Source: Thalassospira australica
GTDB taxonomy: Bacteria > Pseudomonadota > Alphaproteobacteria > Rhodospirillales > Thalassospiraceae
Reading direction: 5' to 3'
NCBI RefSeq assembly: GCF_000763295.1
Contig: NZ_JRJE01000032.1
Location: forward strand, 558,001-622,000
Length of the DNA stretch: 64,000 nucleotides
Of the stretch, positions 55,060 through 64,000 are shown one piece after another. The position numbers and the translations under genes were made by a program. The notes under the pieces were generated by a model that worked only from the letters and a program-made list of their open reading frames with translations, ran no database searches and was not told the DNA's origin. Position 1 is the first letter of the stretch; each line of letters starts with the position of its first letter.

Positions 55060-58000
55060 ATGAAAGCCCGAAACGACGACCCGAAACGGGAAGTCATCGA
55101 CAAGGTTGTCGAGAAAATCCAGCAACGTTTGACAGGTGCCATGGCGAAGGATGCAGAAGCATTCGTTCGCCTTTTTTATAAGGATGTTCCGCCCGACGAC
55201 ATGGCAGGTCGCTCAGTCGACTCGCTTTATGGCGCGGCGTTAACGCTTTACAAATTCGCGCAAAAGCGCGCCTCAGCCGATACGGCCAAAATCCGGGTTT
55301 ACAACCCTGATCTTGAAGAACACGGTTGGACGTCCGATCACACCGTGATCGAAATCAACAATACCGACATGCCGTTTCTGGTCGACTCGGTCACATCCGC
55401 CCTGCACGAACTTGATCTGACCGTACATCTGGTGATCCACCCGATCATGCGGATCAAGCGAAACGACAAGGGTGAACTTCAATCTGTTGCCGGTGTCGAA
55501 GAAAGCGAAGATCCCCGTGAATCGGTCATGCATGTCGAGATCGACGAGCAGACCGATAAAGCGGTTCTCAAAAAGGTTCATGACCGACTTGAAAACAGCC
55601 TGACCGATGTCGCGCTTGCGGTGCGTGACTGGCAGCCGATGCTCAAAAAGGTCACAGAGGTCCTTGATGAAATCGGCGAGGCCAAAGCACACGAAGGCGA
55701 AGGTGACCGTCGTGAAGTGCAGGATTTCCTTGGCTGGCTGCACAATGATCACTTCACCTTCCTGGGTTACCGCGAATACAGCTTTAAGACGTCGGGCAAG
55801 AAGGCCCCGGTCGATGTCGAAGTGAAAAACCAGCTCGGCATCCTGTCGCGCGAAGGTACCCATGTTTTTGACGAGTTGCGTCAGATTGGTAACCTGTCGG
55901 CCGAGGTTCAGGACTTTGTGACCAAGCCGAACCTGTTGATGGTGACCAAGGCCAATAAACAATCAACGGTCCATCGTTCGGTTCACCTTGATACGATTGT
56001 CGTCAAGCAATTCGATGCCAAAGGCAAGGTTGTCGGGCAGCACCTGTTTGTCGGTCTGTTTACATCGGTCGCCTATAACCTCAGTCCGCGTTTGATCCCG
56101 CTTCTGCGCATGAAGCTGGACGAAACCGTCAAACGTGCCGGTTTCCCGCCTGCCAGCCACGATGGCAAGGCGTTGGTCAATATTCTGGAAACCTACCCGC
56201 GTGACGAATTGTTCCAGGTTGATCTGGATGACCTGTATCATACCTGCATGGGCATTCTGCACCTGCAGGAACGCCAACGCATTGCGCTATTTGTGCGCCG
56301 CGATGCGTTTGAACGGTTTGTTTCCTGTCAGCTCTTTTGCCCGCGTGATCGCTTCTCGACCAAGCTGCGCCTGAAATTTCAGAAGGTCATCGAAGACGCC
56401 TTTGAAGGCAAGGTCACTGCGCACTACACCCTGATTGGCGACAGCCCGCTGGCCCGGTTGCACCTGTTGGTTAAAACAAGTCCCGGCGAGTTGCCTGATT
56501 ACAACATTGCCGATATCGAACGCCAGTTGGTCGAAGCCGCCCGTGACTGGTCCGATACGCTGCGTCAGGTTCTTGTCCGCGAACAGGGCGAAGAACGTGG
56601 ACTGGCGCTGCATCGCCGTTACGGCGAGAGCTTCTCGACCGATTATCGTGAACGCTTCACTGTCGAAAGTGCCGGACTTGATATCGAGCGCATCGAAGAT
56701 GTTATCAAAGCCAAAGATTTGCGCGTGAACCTCTATCGCCCGATTGAGGCGGCAGAAAACGAACTGCGGTTTAAAATTTACAATCCCGGTGCGCCGGTGC
56801 CGCTGTCTGATGTCCTGCCCATGCTTGAAAACATGGGGCTTAAGGTCATTACCGAAAATCCATTCACGGTAAGCCCGCGCGATGTGGACACACAGGTCCG
56901 CATTCACGACTTCGGCGTTGTCGTCGACGGCGAGTTCAACCTCCATGACGTGCGCAACAAGTTCCAGGACCTGTTCGTGCAGATGTGGCATGGCGAAGTT
57001 GAAAACGACGCCTTTAACCGGCTTGTACTTCTGGGCAATCTGCATTGGCGCGAAGTCGTGATTCTTCGGGCCTATGCGCGCTACACCCGTCAGACCGGTT
57101 CGGCCTTCTCGCAGGCCTATATGGCCAAGACCCTTGCCAATAATCCGGGTTTGGCATCAGCCATTGTGTCGCTGTTCATCGCACGGTTTGACCCGGATCG
57201 GGATGCGAAAAGAGACAGCGATGTCGCGGCAATTGAAGCCGATATCCTCGCCCGTCTTGAAGATGTAATGAACCCGGATGAAGACCGCATTTTGCGTGCC
57301 TTCCTCAATCTGGTGCAGGCGACTTTGCGCACCAACTTCTTCCAGAATGACGCGGATGGAAATCCCAAGTCCTATCTGTCGGTCAAATTCAATTCGGCCG
57401 AGATCGAAGACCTGCCGCTGCCCCGTCCGTGGCGTGAAATCTTTGTCTATTCTCCGCGGGTCGAAGCCGTTCACCTGCGCGGAGGTCCGGTTGCGCGTGG
57501 CGGTATTCGCTGGTCCGACCGGCAGGAAGATTTCCGCACCGAAATTCTCGGTCTGGTCAAAGCCCAGATGGTCAAGAATGCCGTCATCGTGCCGGTTGGC
57601 TCCAAGGGTGGTTTTGTTGTGAAACGCCCGCCGGTCGATGGCACACGTGAAGCGTTCCTTGAAGAAGGCATTGCCTGTTACAAAACGCTGATGAGCGGCA
57701 TGCTTGATATCACTGACAATATCGTTGCCGGTGAAATTGTTGCTCCTGAACGTGTGGTCCGTCTTGATGATGACGATCCTTATCTGGTTGTGGCGGCGGA
57801 TAAGGGCACGGCGACATTTTCTGACATCGCCAATGGTGTCGCGCGTGATTATGGCTTCTGGCTGGATGATGCTTTTGCATCTGGCGGGTCGCAGGGCTAT
57901 GACCACAAGAAAATGGGTATTACCGCCCGTGGTGCGTGGGAGTCGGTCAAACGTCATTTCCGCGAAATGGGCAAGAACATCCAGACCACGCCGTTCACAG

Positions 58001-59895
58001 TTGCCGGTGTTGGCGACATGTCGGGTGACGTGTTTGGCAATGGCATGTTGCTGTCCGAACAAATCAAGCTCGTAGCCGCCTTTAACCACATGCATATTTT
58101 TGTCGATCCGGACCCGGACCCGGCCAAAAGCTTTGCCGAACGCAAACGGCTGTTTGATATGCCGCGTTCAAGCTGGGCCGATTACGACAAGAAAATCCTG
58201 TCCAAGGGGGGCGAGATTTTTGACCGCAAGGCCAAAACTCTTGATCCTTCCCCCGAGGTTCGCAAACTTCTGGGCCTTGAAAGTGGCAAGGTGACCCCGG
58301 CTGCGATGATGCAGGCCATTCTGAAGTCCGAGGTCGAACTTCTGTGGTTTGGCGGTATCGGCACCTATATCAAATCCAACACCGAAACCAATGCCGACGC
58401 CGGTGATCGCGCCAATGATGCCATCCGCATCAACGGTCGTGACGTCCGTGCCAAGGTGGTGGGCGAGGGCGCAAACCTTGGTGCGACGCAGCGCGGACGT
58501 ATCGAATACGCCCAGGCCGGTGGGCGTCTGAATACCGATGCAATTGATAATGCCGCCGGGGTGAATTGCTCGGACCATGAGGTCAACATCAAGATCCTGG
58601 TGGGCGAAGTGGTGGCGGCCGGTGACATGACCGAAAAGCAGCGCAACAAGTTGCTTGTCGATATGACCGACGAGGTCGGGGAACTGGTCCTGCGCGACAG
58701 CTATCTGCAAAGTCAGGCCATCTCGAATGCGGATGCGGCACGTGCCGATCTGCTTGATGCGCAAGTGCGATTGATCCGGATGTTGGAGCGCGAAGGACGT
58801 CTCAACCGCGAAATTGAATATCTTCCCGATGACGAAGAATTGGCTCGACGTGCCAACGCCAACGAAGGCCTGACCCGTCCGGAAGTCTCTGTGCTGATGC
58901 CATATGCCAAGCTGTGGTTATATGACGAAATCCTTGAATCGGATCTGCCCGATGATCCGGTTCTGGTCGAGGAGCTGGTGCGTTATTTCCCGACAGCGGT
59001 GCGCAAGAAATATGCCGATGCCATTTCAAGCCACCGTCTGAAACGTGAAATCATCGCCACGGTTGCGACCAACAGTCTGGTGAACCGGGTGGGTGGCACA
59101 TTTGTCCATGACATGATGGAGGCAACCGGCCTGTCGGCGGTTGACGTATCACGCGGGTATCTGATTACCCGTGCGGTCTTTGGGCTTCGTGATGTCTGGG
59201 CCGGGATCGAGGCGCTCGACAATGTGGTGCTGGCAAAGCTGCAAACCGGCATGTTCCGCGAAATCAACCGCATGGTTAATGACGTGACCCAGTGGTTCTT
59301 GCGCAACTGCGAAGAACTGAATGTCGGCGCCAAGATCGAAATGTTCCGCCCGGCCGTGACCAAGGTTATCGATGTCTTTAATGACGTCGTGCCCGAAGAC
59401 GCCAGCGCACGCACAGCGATGGAACAAAAGACCCAGTCACTGGTGGCGCAGGGTGTGCCCGAAGATCTCGCCTGGCGGGTCGCGGCGGCACCGCAAATGG
59501 TGGCAATTGCCGATGTGGTCCGCATTGCCGAGGCAACCGGACGTGATGTGATCGAAGTATCTTCGACCTACTTTGCGGTCGGGTCACGCTTCCAGCTTGG
59601 TTTGATGCGTGCGGCTGCCGAGTCCATCGAAGCCGAAACCTATTGGCAGAAACAGGCACGTGCGGCCGTGATTGATGATCTGTTTGGGCATCAACGCGAA
59701 CTGACCCGTTCTGTTCTGGCAGCAGGTGAAAAGGGTTCCTCTGGTGCCGAACTTGTTGATGTCTGGGTGCAGGGGCGTCAGCGCGGCTGTGCACGCTGTG
59801 ATGATCTGATCAACGAGCTGCGCTCTGCCGGTCATATTGATCTGGCGATGATTACGGTTGCCAACCGGCAGATCAGGGCGCTTACCGGTGCCTGA
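55060..59895 (+). CDS. Large NAD-dependent glutamate dehydrogenase
   Basis: 1,611 residues from the ATG at 55060, close to the about 1,600-residue length of the alphaproteobacterial L-180 class; a start at 54928 would add 44 non-conserved residues. Long N-terminal regulatory region with ACT-like segments (about 1-700), then the catalytic domain with GGPVARGGIRWSDRQEDFR, NAVIVPVGSKGGFV (substrate Lys) and the NAD-fold VAGVGDMSGDVFGNGM, and a large C-terminal helical region. It oxidises glutamate to 2-oxoglutarate and ammonium in catabolism. In Caulobacter the homologue (GdhZ) also slows FtsZ assembly. Monocistronic. Confidence 0.95.
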   Translation: MKARNDDPKREVIDKVVEKIQQRLTGAMAKDAEAFVRLFYKDVPPDDMAGRSVDSLYGAALTLYKFAQKRASADTAKIRVYNPDLEEHGWTSDHTVIEINNTDMPFLVDSVTSALHELDLTVHLVIHPIMRIKRNDKGELQSVAGVEESEDPRESVMHVEIDEQTDKAVLKKVHDRLENSLTDVALAVRDWQPMLKKVTEVLDEIGEAKAHEGEGDRREVQDFLGWLHNDHFTFLGYREYSFKTSGKKAPVDVEVKNQLGILSREGTHVFDELRQIGNLSAEVQDFVTKPNLLMVTKANKQSTVHRSVHLDTIVVKQFDAKGKVVGQHLFVGLFTSVAYNLSPRLIPLLRMKLDETVKRAGFPPASHDGKALVNILETYPRDELFQVDLDDLYHTCMGILHLQERQRIALFVRRDAFERFVSCQLFCPRDRFSTKLRLKFQKVIEDAFEGKVTAHYTLIGDSPLARLHLLVKTSPGELPDYNIADIERQLVEAARDWSDTLRQVLVREQGEERGLALHRRYGESFSTDYRERFTVESAGLDIERIEDVIKAKDLRVNLYRPIEAAENELRFKIYNPGAPVPLSDVLPMLENMGLKVITENPFTVSPRDVDTQVRIHDFGVVVDGEFNLHDVRNKFQDLFVQMWHGEVENDAFNRLVLLGNLHWREVVILRAYARYTRQTGSAFSQAYMAKTLANNPGLASAIVSLFIARFDPDRDAKRDSDVAAIEADILARLEDVMNPDEDRILRAFLNLVQATLRTNFFQNDADGNPKSYLSVKFNSAEIEDLPLPRPWREIFVYSPRVEAVHLRGGPVARGGIRWSDRQEDFRTEILGLVKAQMVKNAVIVPVGSKGGFVVKRPPVDGTREAFLEEGIACYKTLMSGMLDITDNIVAGEIVAPERVVRLDDDDPYLVVAADKGTATFSDIANGVARDYGFWLDDAFASGGSQGYDHKKMGITARGAWESVKRHFREMGKNIQTTPFTVAGVGDMSGDVFGNGMLLSEQIKLVAAFNHMHIFVDPDPDPAKSFAERKRLFDMPRSSWADYDKKILSKGGEIFDRKAKTLDPSPEVRKLLGLESGKVTPAAMMQAILKSEVELLWFGGIGTYIKSNTETNADAGDRANDAIRINGRDVRAKVVGEGANLGATQRGRIEYAQAGGRLNTDAIDNAAGVNCSDHEVNIKILVGEVVAAGDMTEKQRNKLLVDMTDEVGELVLRDSYLQSQAISNADAARADLLDAQVRLIRMLEREGRLNREIEYLPDDEELARRANANEGLTRPEVSVLMPYAKLWLYDEILESDLPDDPVLVEELVRYFPTAVRKKYADAISSHRLKREIIATVATNSLVNRVGGTFVHDMMEATGLSAVDVSRGYLITRAVFGLRDVWAGIEALDNVVLAKLQTGMFREINRMVNDVTQWFLRNCEELNVGAKIEMFRPAVTKVIDVFNDVVPEDASARTAMEQKTQSLVAQGVPEDLAWRVAAAPQMVAIADVVRIAEATGRDVIEVSSTYFAVGSRFQLGLMRAAAESIEAETYWQKQARAAVIDDLFGHQRELTRSVLAAGEKGSSGAELVDVWVQGRQRGCARCDDLINELRSAGHIDLAMITVANRQIRALTGA

Positions 59896-59924
59896 TCAAT
59901 ACAGGTAACATTTCTAAACGTCGT

Positions 59925-59956
59925 AAAGAGGGTGCAATATGCACCCTCTTTCTTGT
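59925..59956 (+). terminator. Terminator after the glutamate dehydrogenase gene
   Basis: AAAGAGGGTGCA (59925-59936) pairs with TGCACCCTCTTT (59940-59951), then TCTTG. Confidence 0.9.
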
Positions 59957-60115
59957 TCAAGCGGACCCATCAGGGCTGATCTATGAAAATACCGACGTGG
60001 AAGCACGTTATGCATTTAAGGCGGGAATTGGCCTAAGCATTTGAAGCAGTGAAGTTTCCTGTCATGCTCCTGCCATTGTTTAATGATGGAATACGAATAT
60101 TGTGGTAGGGTTTTC

Positions 60116-60143
60116 TTGAAAAATACCGACCGGTTCGTATATC
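60116..60143 (+). promoter_or_regulatory. Promoter and operator of the TetR gene
   Basis: TTGAAA (60116-60121), 16-base spacer, TATATC (60138-60143). The spacer contains ACCGACCGGT (60125-60134), nearly the same as the palindrome in the pump promoter, so the regulator probably represses itself. Confidence 0.65.
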
Positions 60144-60192
60144 TGTTAGGGGGGTCTTGGCCCCGGATACATAAAACAATAGGCTAAAAACC

Positions 60193-60831
60193 ATGAGGAA
60201 CGCCGTCGAAACCCGGATCAAGCTGCTTGAAACTGCCATCGAATTGTTGGCAACCCGCAGCTACCACGATGTTGGGGTCAGTGATGTCTGCAAACATGCG
60301 GGTGTTACCAAGGGGGCGTTCTATCATCATTTTGACAGCAAAGCCGCGCTTTTTGCCGCATCCGCCCGCCATCACTGGGAAAAGGGCAAGGACGAACTTC
60401 GCGCTGTGTTTTCCCCTGAAGTTGCCCCGATTGAGCAGCTCAATCGCTATATCGACATGGTTTGCGACAAACAGGAAAAATATGTTGTTCCTGGTGAAAG
60501 CGAAGTCTGTGTATGTCCGATCTTTACGGCTGGCGGGCAAGTGGGCCCGGAAGATGTCGAGATTAAGGATTGTTCGCGTGAGCTGGCCGAAGAGCAAATC
60601 AAATATCTGGCAAGCATGGTACGCGGCCTGAAGGGCGAAGGCATGCTAAGCCAAGATGGTGACGTTACCACGCTGGCACGGATGATTTTCCAGTATGTCC
60701 ATGGTCTGTTGACCTACGGCAAGGTTTTCAATGATCTTGATACTGTTCGGTCTGACCTTCGCGAAGGCATCTGTCGAATCCTGAATTTACAATGCAAATT
60801 CAGGGATTTAAGCGCTTCGGACGCAGCCTGA
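60193..60831 (+). CDS. TetR family repressor of the RND pump
   Basis: 212 residues. The N-terminal helix-turn-helix is VGVSDVCKHAGVTKGAFYHHF (about residues 28-48), the TetR signature. The C-terminal ligand domain contains EVCVCPIF with two Cys. It lies directly upstream of the RND adaptor gene on the same strand, and the same ACCGAYCGGT operator is in its own promoter and in that of the pump. It most likely represses both until a ligand binds. Confidence 0.92.
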   Translation: MRNAVETRIKLLETAIELLATRSYHDVGVSDVCKHAGVTKGAFYHHFDSKAALFAASARHHWEKGKDELRAVFSPEVAPIEQLNRYIDMVCDKQEKYVVPGESEVCVCPIFTAGGQVGPEDVEIKDCSRELAEEQIKYLASMVRGLKGEGMLSQDGDVTTLARMIFQYVHGLLTYGKVFNDLDTVRSDLREGICRILNLQCKFRDLSASDAA

Positions 60832-60889
60832 ATATAATCTTCACACAAATTTAAATTCACGAAATAGCCACTTTTTTATCTTTTTGCGC

Positions 60890-60918
60890 TTGCATACATA
60901 CCGATCGGTATGCATCTT
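60890..60918 (+). promoter_or_regulatory. Promoter and operator of the RND pump
   Basis: TTGCAT (60890-60895) with a weak -10 CATCTT (60913-60918). The 17-base spacer contains the perfect 16-bp palindrome CATACCGATCGGTATG (60897-60912), placed at nearly the same distance from the -35 box as in the TetR promoter. Confidence 0.6.
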
Positions 60919-60969
60919 TATAGCCAAATAGTCCGCCAAGTGCGGTTCACATATTTGGAAGATGGAACG

Positions 60970-62133
60970 ATGCAGTCTCGATCAAAACGCAAAATATTGC
61001 TGCCTGCAGCCGTGATGGCGCTGGCAGTCGCCGCCGGGGGATATGGTCTGCATATCACGGATACTGCCGCCGATGAGGTCGCAGTTCAGGCCGCACCCAT
61101 GGCAACACCGGTTGCCGTATCAGGCGTAAGCAGCCAATCCGTGCGCCTCTGGAGCAACTTTTCAGGCCGACTGAGCGCGGTTGAAGACGTACAATTGCGT
61201 CCACAAGTCAGTGGCGCAATTGTCGAAATCCTCTTTGAAGACGGTCAGTTGGTATCAAAGGGGGATATCCTTGCGGTGATTGATCCGCGCAGCTATCAGG
61301 CCGCAGTGGACGAAGCCCGTGCCGAACTTGCCGTTGCCCGACAGAACCTGTCGCTGGCATCCAAGGAAAAGGAACGCGCTGAAAAGCTTGTGCAAAACGG
61401 CACCGTATCCAAACGCGTGTATGATGAACGTCTTAGCACGTATCAGATTGCCCAAAGTCAGGTCAGCCGCGCCAACGCCCAGCTTGAACTTGCTGAAATC
61501 GAACTTGACCACGCCTATGTCAAAGCCCCGATTGACGGTCGCGTCAGCCGTGTTGAACTGACGGTGGGAAATCAGGTCAATGCCGGGGCAAATGCGCCGG
61601 TCCTGACCACGATTGTCTCAACGGGCAAAATCTATGCGGATTTTGACCTTGATGAACAAACCTTCTTCGCCAGCCTTGGTGACAGCGGCAAGATCGACAG
61701 TGCGGCCAAAACCATCCCGGTCAATATGACGCTGTCGAATGGGCAGCAGGTCTCAGGCCATGTCCATAGTTTTGACAACCGGATTGATGCCCGCACCGGA
61801 ACCATCCGCACGCGTGCCCTGTTTGATAATCTTGAAGGCACGCTTTTGCCCGGCACCTATGCCAGTCTCCAGGTCGGGACCCTTGGCAAGGAAGAGGTCA
61901 TCATGATCTCGCCCGAAGCCATCAGCACCGATCAGGACCGCAAGTTTGTTTATGTCGTTCAGCCCGACAACACCGTTGCCTATCGTCAGGTGACGCTGGG
62001 GGGCGAAAACAACGGCATGCGGATTGTCACATCCGGTCTTGAGGTCGGTGACCTTGTCATTGTCAACGGCATCATGAAGGTTCGTCCCGGTATGCCTGTT
62101 GCCCCTGAAATTCTGCAAGCCTCGGCATCCTGA
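60970..62133 (+). CDS. RND efflux periplasmic adaptor (membrane fusion protein)
   Basis: 387 residues from the ATG at 60970; the frame from 60910 crosses the promoter. An N-terminal helix (LLPAAVMALAVAAGGYGL) exports or anchors the protein. Next come the lipoyl half-motifs (LRPQVSGAIVEILFEDGQLVSKGDIL and YVKAPIDGRVSRVEL), an alpha-helical hairpin between them (about 105-170), and beta-barrel and membrane-proximal domains. It links the inner-membrane pump to an outer-membrane channel. No outer-membrane channel gene is visible before the window ends. Confidence 0.95.
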   Translation: MQSRSKRKILLPAAVMALAVAAGGYGLHITDTAADEVAVQAAPMATPVAVSGVSSQSVRLWSNFSGRLSAVEDVQLRPQVSGAIVEILFEDGQLVSKGDILAVIDPRSYQAAVDEARAELAVARQNLSLASKEKERAEKLVQNGTVSKRVYDERLSTYQIAQSQVSRANAQLELAEIELDHAYVKAPIDGRVSRVELTVGNQVNAGANAPVLTTIVSTGKIYADFDLDEQTFFASLGDSGKIDSAAKTIPVNMTLSNGQQVSGHVHSFDNRIDARTGTIRTRALFDNLEGTLLPGTYASLQVGTLGKEEVIMISPEAISTDQDRKFVYVVQPDNTVAYRQVTLGGENNGMRIVTSGLEVGDLVIVNGIMKVRPGMPVAPEILQASAS

Positions 62134-62173
62134 AAAGGCTGCCTGACTGTGCATAGAAGCAAGGCTTAAAATC

Positions 62174-64000
62174 ATGCAGAACCTGTCCCGGTTTTTTGTG
62201 GATCGCCCGATTTTTGCTGGCGTCCTGTCCGTTCTTATTCTCATGGCCGGATTGATCGCCATGTGGCGCTTGCCGATTTCTGAATATCCGGAAGTCGTGC
62301 CGCCCACGGTTGTTGTCGAGGCCAAATTCCCTGGCGCAAACCCGGCGGAAATTGCCGAAACGGTTGCCTCCCCGCTTGAAGAGCAAATCAACGGGGTCGA
62401 GGGGATGCTTTATATCAACTCGCTTGCGACCACCGATGGCACCTTGTCCCTGACCGTGACATTTGAAATCGGCACCGACCCGGATTTGGCCCAACAAAAA
62501 GTCCAAAACCGTGTGTCGCAGGCTGAACCGCGCCTGCCTGATGTCGTGCGTCAGCTTGGCGTGACCGTGTCAAAACAATCACCGGATCTGACGATGGTGG
62601 TGCATCTGCGGTCACCCAATGAACGCTATGACATGCTTTACTTGCGCAACTACGCGACGCTCAATGTGCGTGACCGCCTGGCCCGTGTTGCCGGTGTCGG
62701 CCAGGTCGGGCTGTTTGGGTCGGGTGACTATGCGATGCGCGTCTGGTTGAACCCGGACAAGGTTGCCGAACGTAACCTGACTGCGGGTGAAGTGGTTTCG
62801 GCTATCCAAAGTCAAAACGTGCAGGTGGCGGCAGGCATCATTGGGGGTGCGCCCTATGACAGCGGTGTGCAGTTCCAGTTGCCAATCAATATAAGCGGCC
62901 GTCTGGAAACCCGTGAAGAGTTCGAAAGTATCATTATCAAGCGCGGCGAAGACGGCACGATTACGCGTCTGGGCGACGTTGCGCGCATCGAACTGGAAGC
63001 ACAGCAGTATGCCCTGCGCTCCTTGCTTGATAATAAACCTGCCGTGGCCATTCCGATCTTTGCATCGCCCGGTTCGAACGCGCTTGATATTTCAAGCAAT
63101 GTCCGTGCGGCAATGGAAGAACTCAAACAGAACTTCCCCGAAGACCTTGATTACAGCATCGTCTATGACCCGACCGTCTTTGTGCGCGGTTCGATCAAGT
63201 CGGTGATCATGACCCTGCTTGAGGCAATCGCCCTTGTGGTGGTCGTGGTAACGATCTTCCTTCAGACGTGGCGCGCATCAATCATTCCCCTGCTGGCGGT
63301 TCCGGTGTCGATCATTGGTACCTTTGCGTTGATGCTGGTGATGGGGTTCTCGATTAATGTGCTGTCGTTGTTCGGACTGATCCTGGCAATCGGGATCGTG
63401 GTGGATGACGCCATCGTTGTTGTTGAAAACGTTGAACGCAACATCGAGCGCGGCCTGTCACCACGTGACGCCACGGTTGCGGCCATGCGCGAAGTCACCG
63501 GACCGATCATTGCGACCTCGCTTGTGATTACCGGTGTGTTTGTGCCGATTGCCTTTATCAGTGGCCTGACCGGTCAGTTTTATCAGCAGTTCGCCCTGAC
63601 CATCGCGATTGCGACGATCATCTCGACGATCAATTCCCTGACCTTGAGCCCGGCGTTGTCAGCCTTGCTGTTGCGCAGCCACGATGCGCCAAAAGACTGG
63701 CTGACACGGGGCATGGATTTTGTCTTTGGCTGGTTGTTCCGGGGGTTCAACCGGTTCTTTAACCGCAGCACCGAACTTTATGCAGGCGGGGTCAAGCGCC
63801 TGCTGGGGGTGAAGGCGATCATGATGGTTCTTTATGCCGGGTTGCTGGTGCTTACCTGGCAGGGCTTTCAGATTCTTCCCAATGGGTTTGTCCCGCTTCA
63901 GGACAAACAATATCTCGTCAGTTTTGCACAGCTTCCACAAGGCGCAACACTGGATCGAACAGAAGATGTCATTCGTGAAATGTCTGATATCGCCCTTAAG
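62174..64000 (+). CDS. RND efflux inner-membrane pump, AcrB/MexB family (3' truncated)
   Basis: 609 codons are visible from the ATG at 62174; the frame is open to the end of the window (about 1,040 residues expected). Start MQNLSRFFVDRPIFAGVLS is typical; the first membrane helix, porter segments (ISEYPEVVPPTVVVEA, GVGQVGLFGSGDYAMRVWL) and helices 2-6 follow, with the GIVVDDAIVVVENVER motif holding the two Asp residues of proton relay in helix 4 (about residues 408-409). It is a proton-driven exporter, probably for hydrophobic toxic compounds. It follows the adaptor by 40 bases. Confidence 0.95.
   Translation, partial: MQNLSRFFVDRPIFAGVLSVLILMAGLIAMWRLPISEYPEVVPPTVVVEAKFPGANPAEIAETVASPLEEQINGVEGMLYINSLATTDGTLSLTVTFEIGTDPDLAQQKVQNRVSQAEPRLPDVVRQLGVTVSKQSPDLTMVVHLRSPNERYDMLYLRNYATLNVRDRLARVAGVGQVGLFGSGDYAMRVWLNPDKVAERNLTAGEVVSAIQSQNVQVAAGIIGGAPYDSGVQFQLPINISGRLETREEFESIIIKRGEDGTITRLGDVARIELEAQQYALRSLLDNKPAVAIPIFASPGSNALDISSNVRAAMEELKQNFPEDLDYSIVYDPTVFVRGSIKSVIMTLLEAIALVVVVVTIFLQTWRASIIPLLAVPVSIIGTFALMLVMGFSINVLSLFGLILAIGIVVDDAIVVVENVERNIERGLSPRDATVAAMREVTGPIIATSLVITGVFVPIAFISGLTGQFYQQFALTIAIATIISTINSLTLSPALSALLLRSHDAPKDWLTRGMDFVFGWLFRGFNRFFNRSTELYAGGVKRLLGVKAIMMVLYAGLLVLTWQGFQILPNGFVPLQDKQYLVSFAQLPQGATLDRTEDVIREMSDIALK

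Overview
The window is 64 kb of chromosome from an alphaproteobacterium, most likely Rhodospirillales and perhaps close to Thalassospira. That placement is an inference from gene content: a large (about 1,600-residue) NAD-glutamate dehydrogenase, AddAB instead of RecBCD, a mitofilin-like gene between hemD and hemY, AmgK/MurU cell-wall recycling genes and a glnK-amt pair. Base composition looks uniform (mid-50s % GC by eye). I found no insertion sequences, integrases, prophage genes or CRISPR arrays. This is ordinary core chromosome, densely packed, with many start/stop overlaps. I did not find a clear new multi-gene system. The most interesting signals are regulatory or lie in single proteins.

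Layout. 1-2.4 kb: end of a WecA/RgpG-like sugar-phosphate transferase and a CapD/WbpM-type dehydratase (surface polysaccharide). 2.5-5.9 kb: an HglS-type 2-oxoadipate dioxygenase and purH. 5.9-10.7 kb (minus): hemC-hemD-mitofilin-hemY. 10.9-14.2 kb (plus): tsaD, gpsA and three small genes (YciI, EVE, Rieske). 14.2-17.4 kb: an alpha/beta hydrolase and two glycosyltransferases (GT4, GT9). 17.5-24.1 kb: the translation block infC, rpmI-rplT and pheS-pheT, with a receiver-domain protein and an AEC transporter between. 24.1-26.8 kb (minus): a small lipoprotein and a PAS histidine kinase. 27.3-31.6 kb: lepA, a UPF0303 protein, a small membrane protein, a GFA protein and a ferredoxin-NADP reductase-like flavoprotein.

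31.8-41.3 kb: a tight operon tsaE-amgK-murU-addB-addA followed by trxA with its own promoter. 41.4-45.1 kb (minus): ftsK and a DapC-like aminotransferase. 45.4-47.3 kb (minus): glnK-amt behind a good sigma-54 promoter and a possible NtrC region. 47.6-49.7 kb: a UbiH-family hydroxylase and ompW with an FNR-like box. 49.8-52.7 kb (minus): DUF971, Trm112, Lon-N and YbbN/CnoX genes, then a ProXp-ala-type editing protein. 52.9-53.9 kb: two identical tRNA-Gly(GCC) genes and a DUF488 gene. 53.9-59.9 kb: fabI and the large glutamate dehydrogenase. 60.1-64 kb: a TetR regulator and an RND pump (adaptor and 5' part of the permease), whose promoters share a palindromic operator.

Points worth a second look: infC appears to start at an AUA codon; several genes have their stop codon inside the terminator hairpin (infC, the receiver-domain gene, the Rieske gene); glnK-amt, ompW and the RND pump have readable control sites; and AddB has no cysteines in its C-terminal nuclease region.
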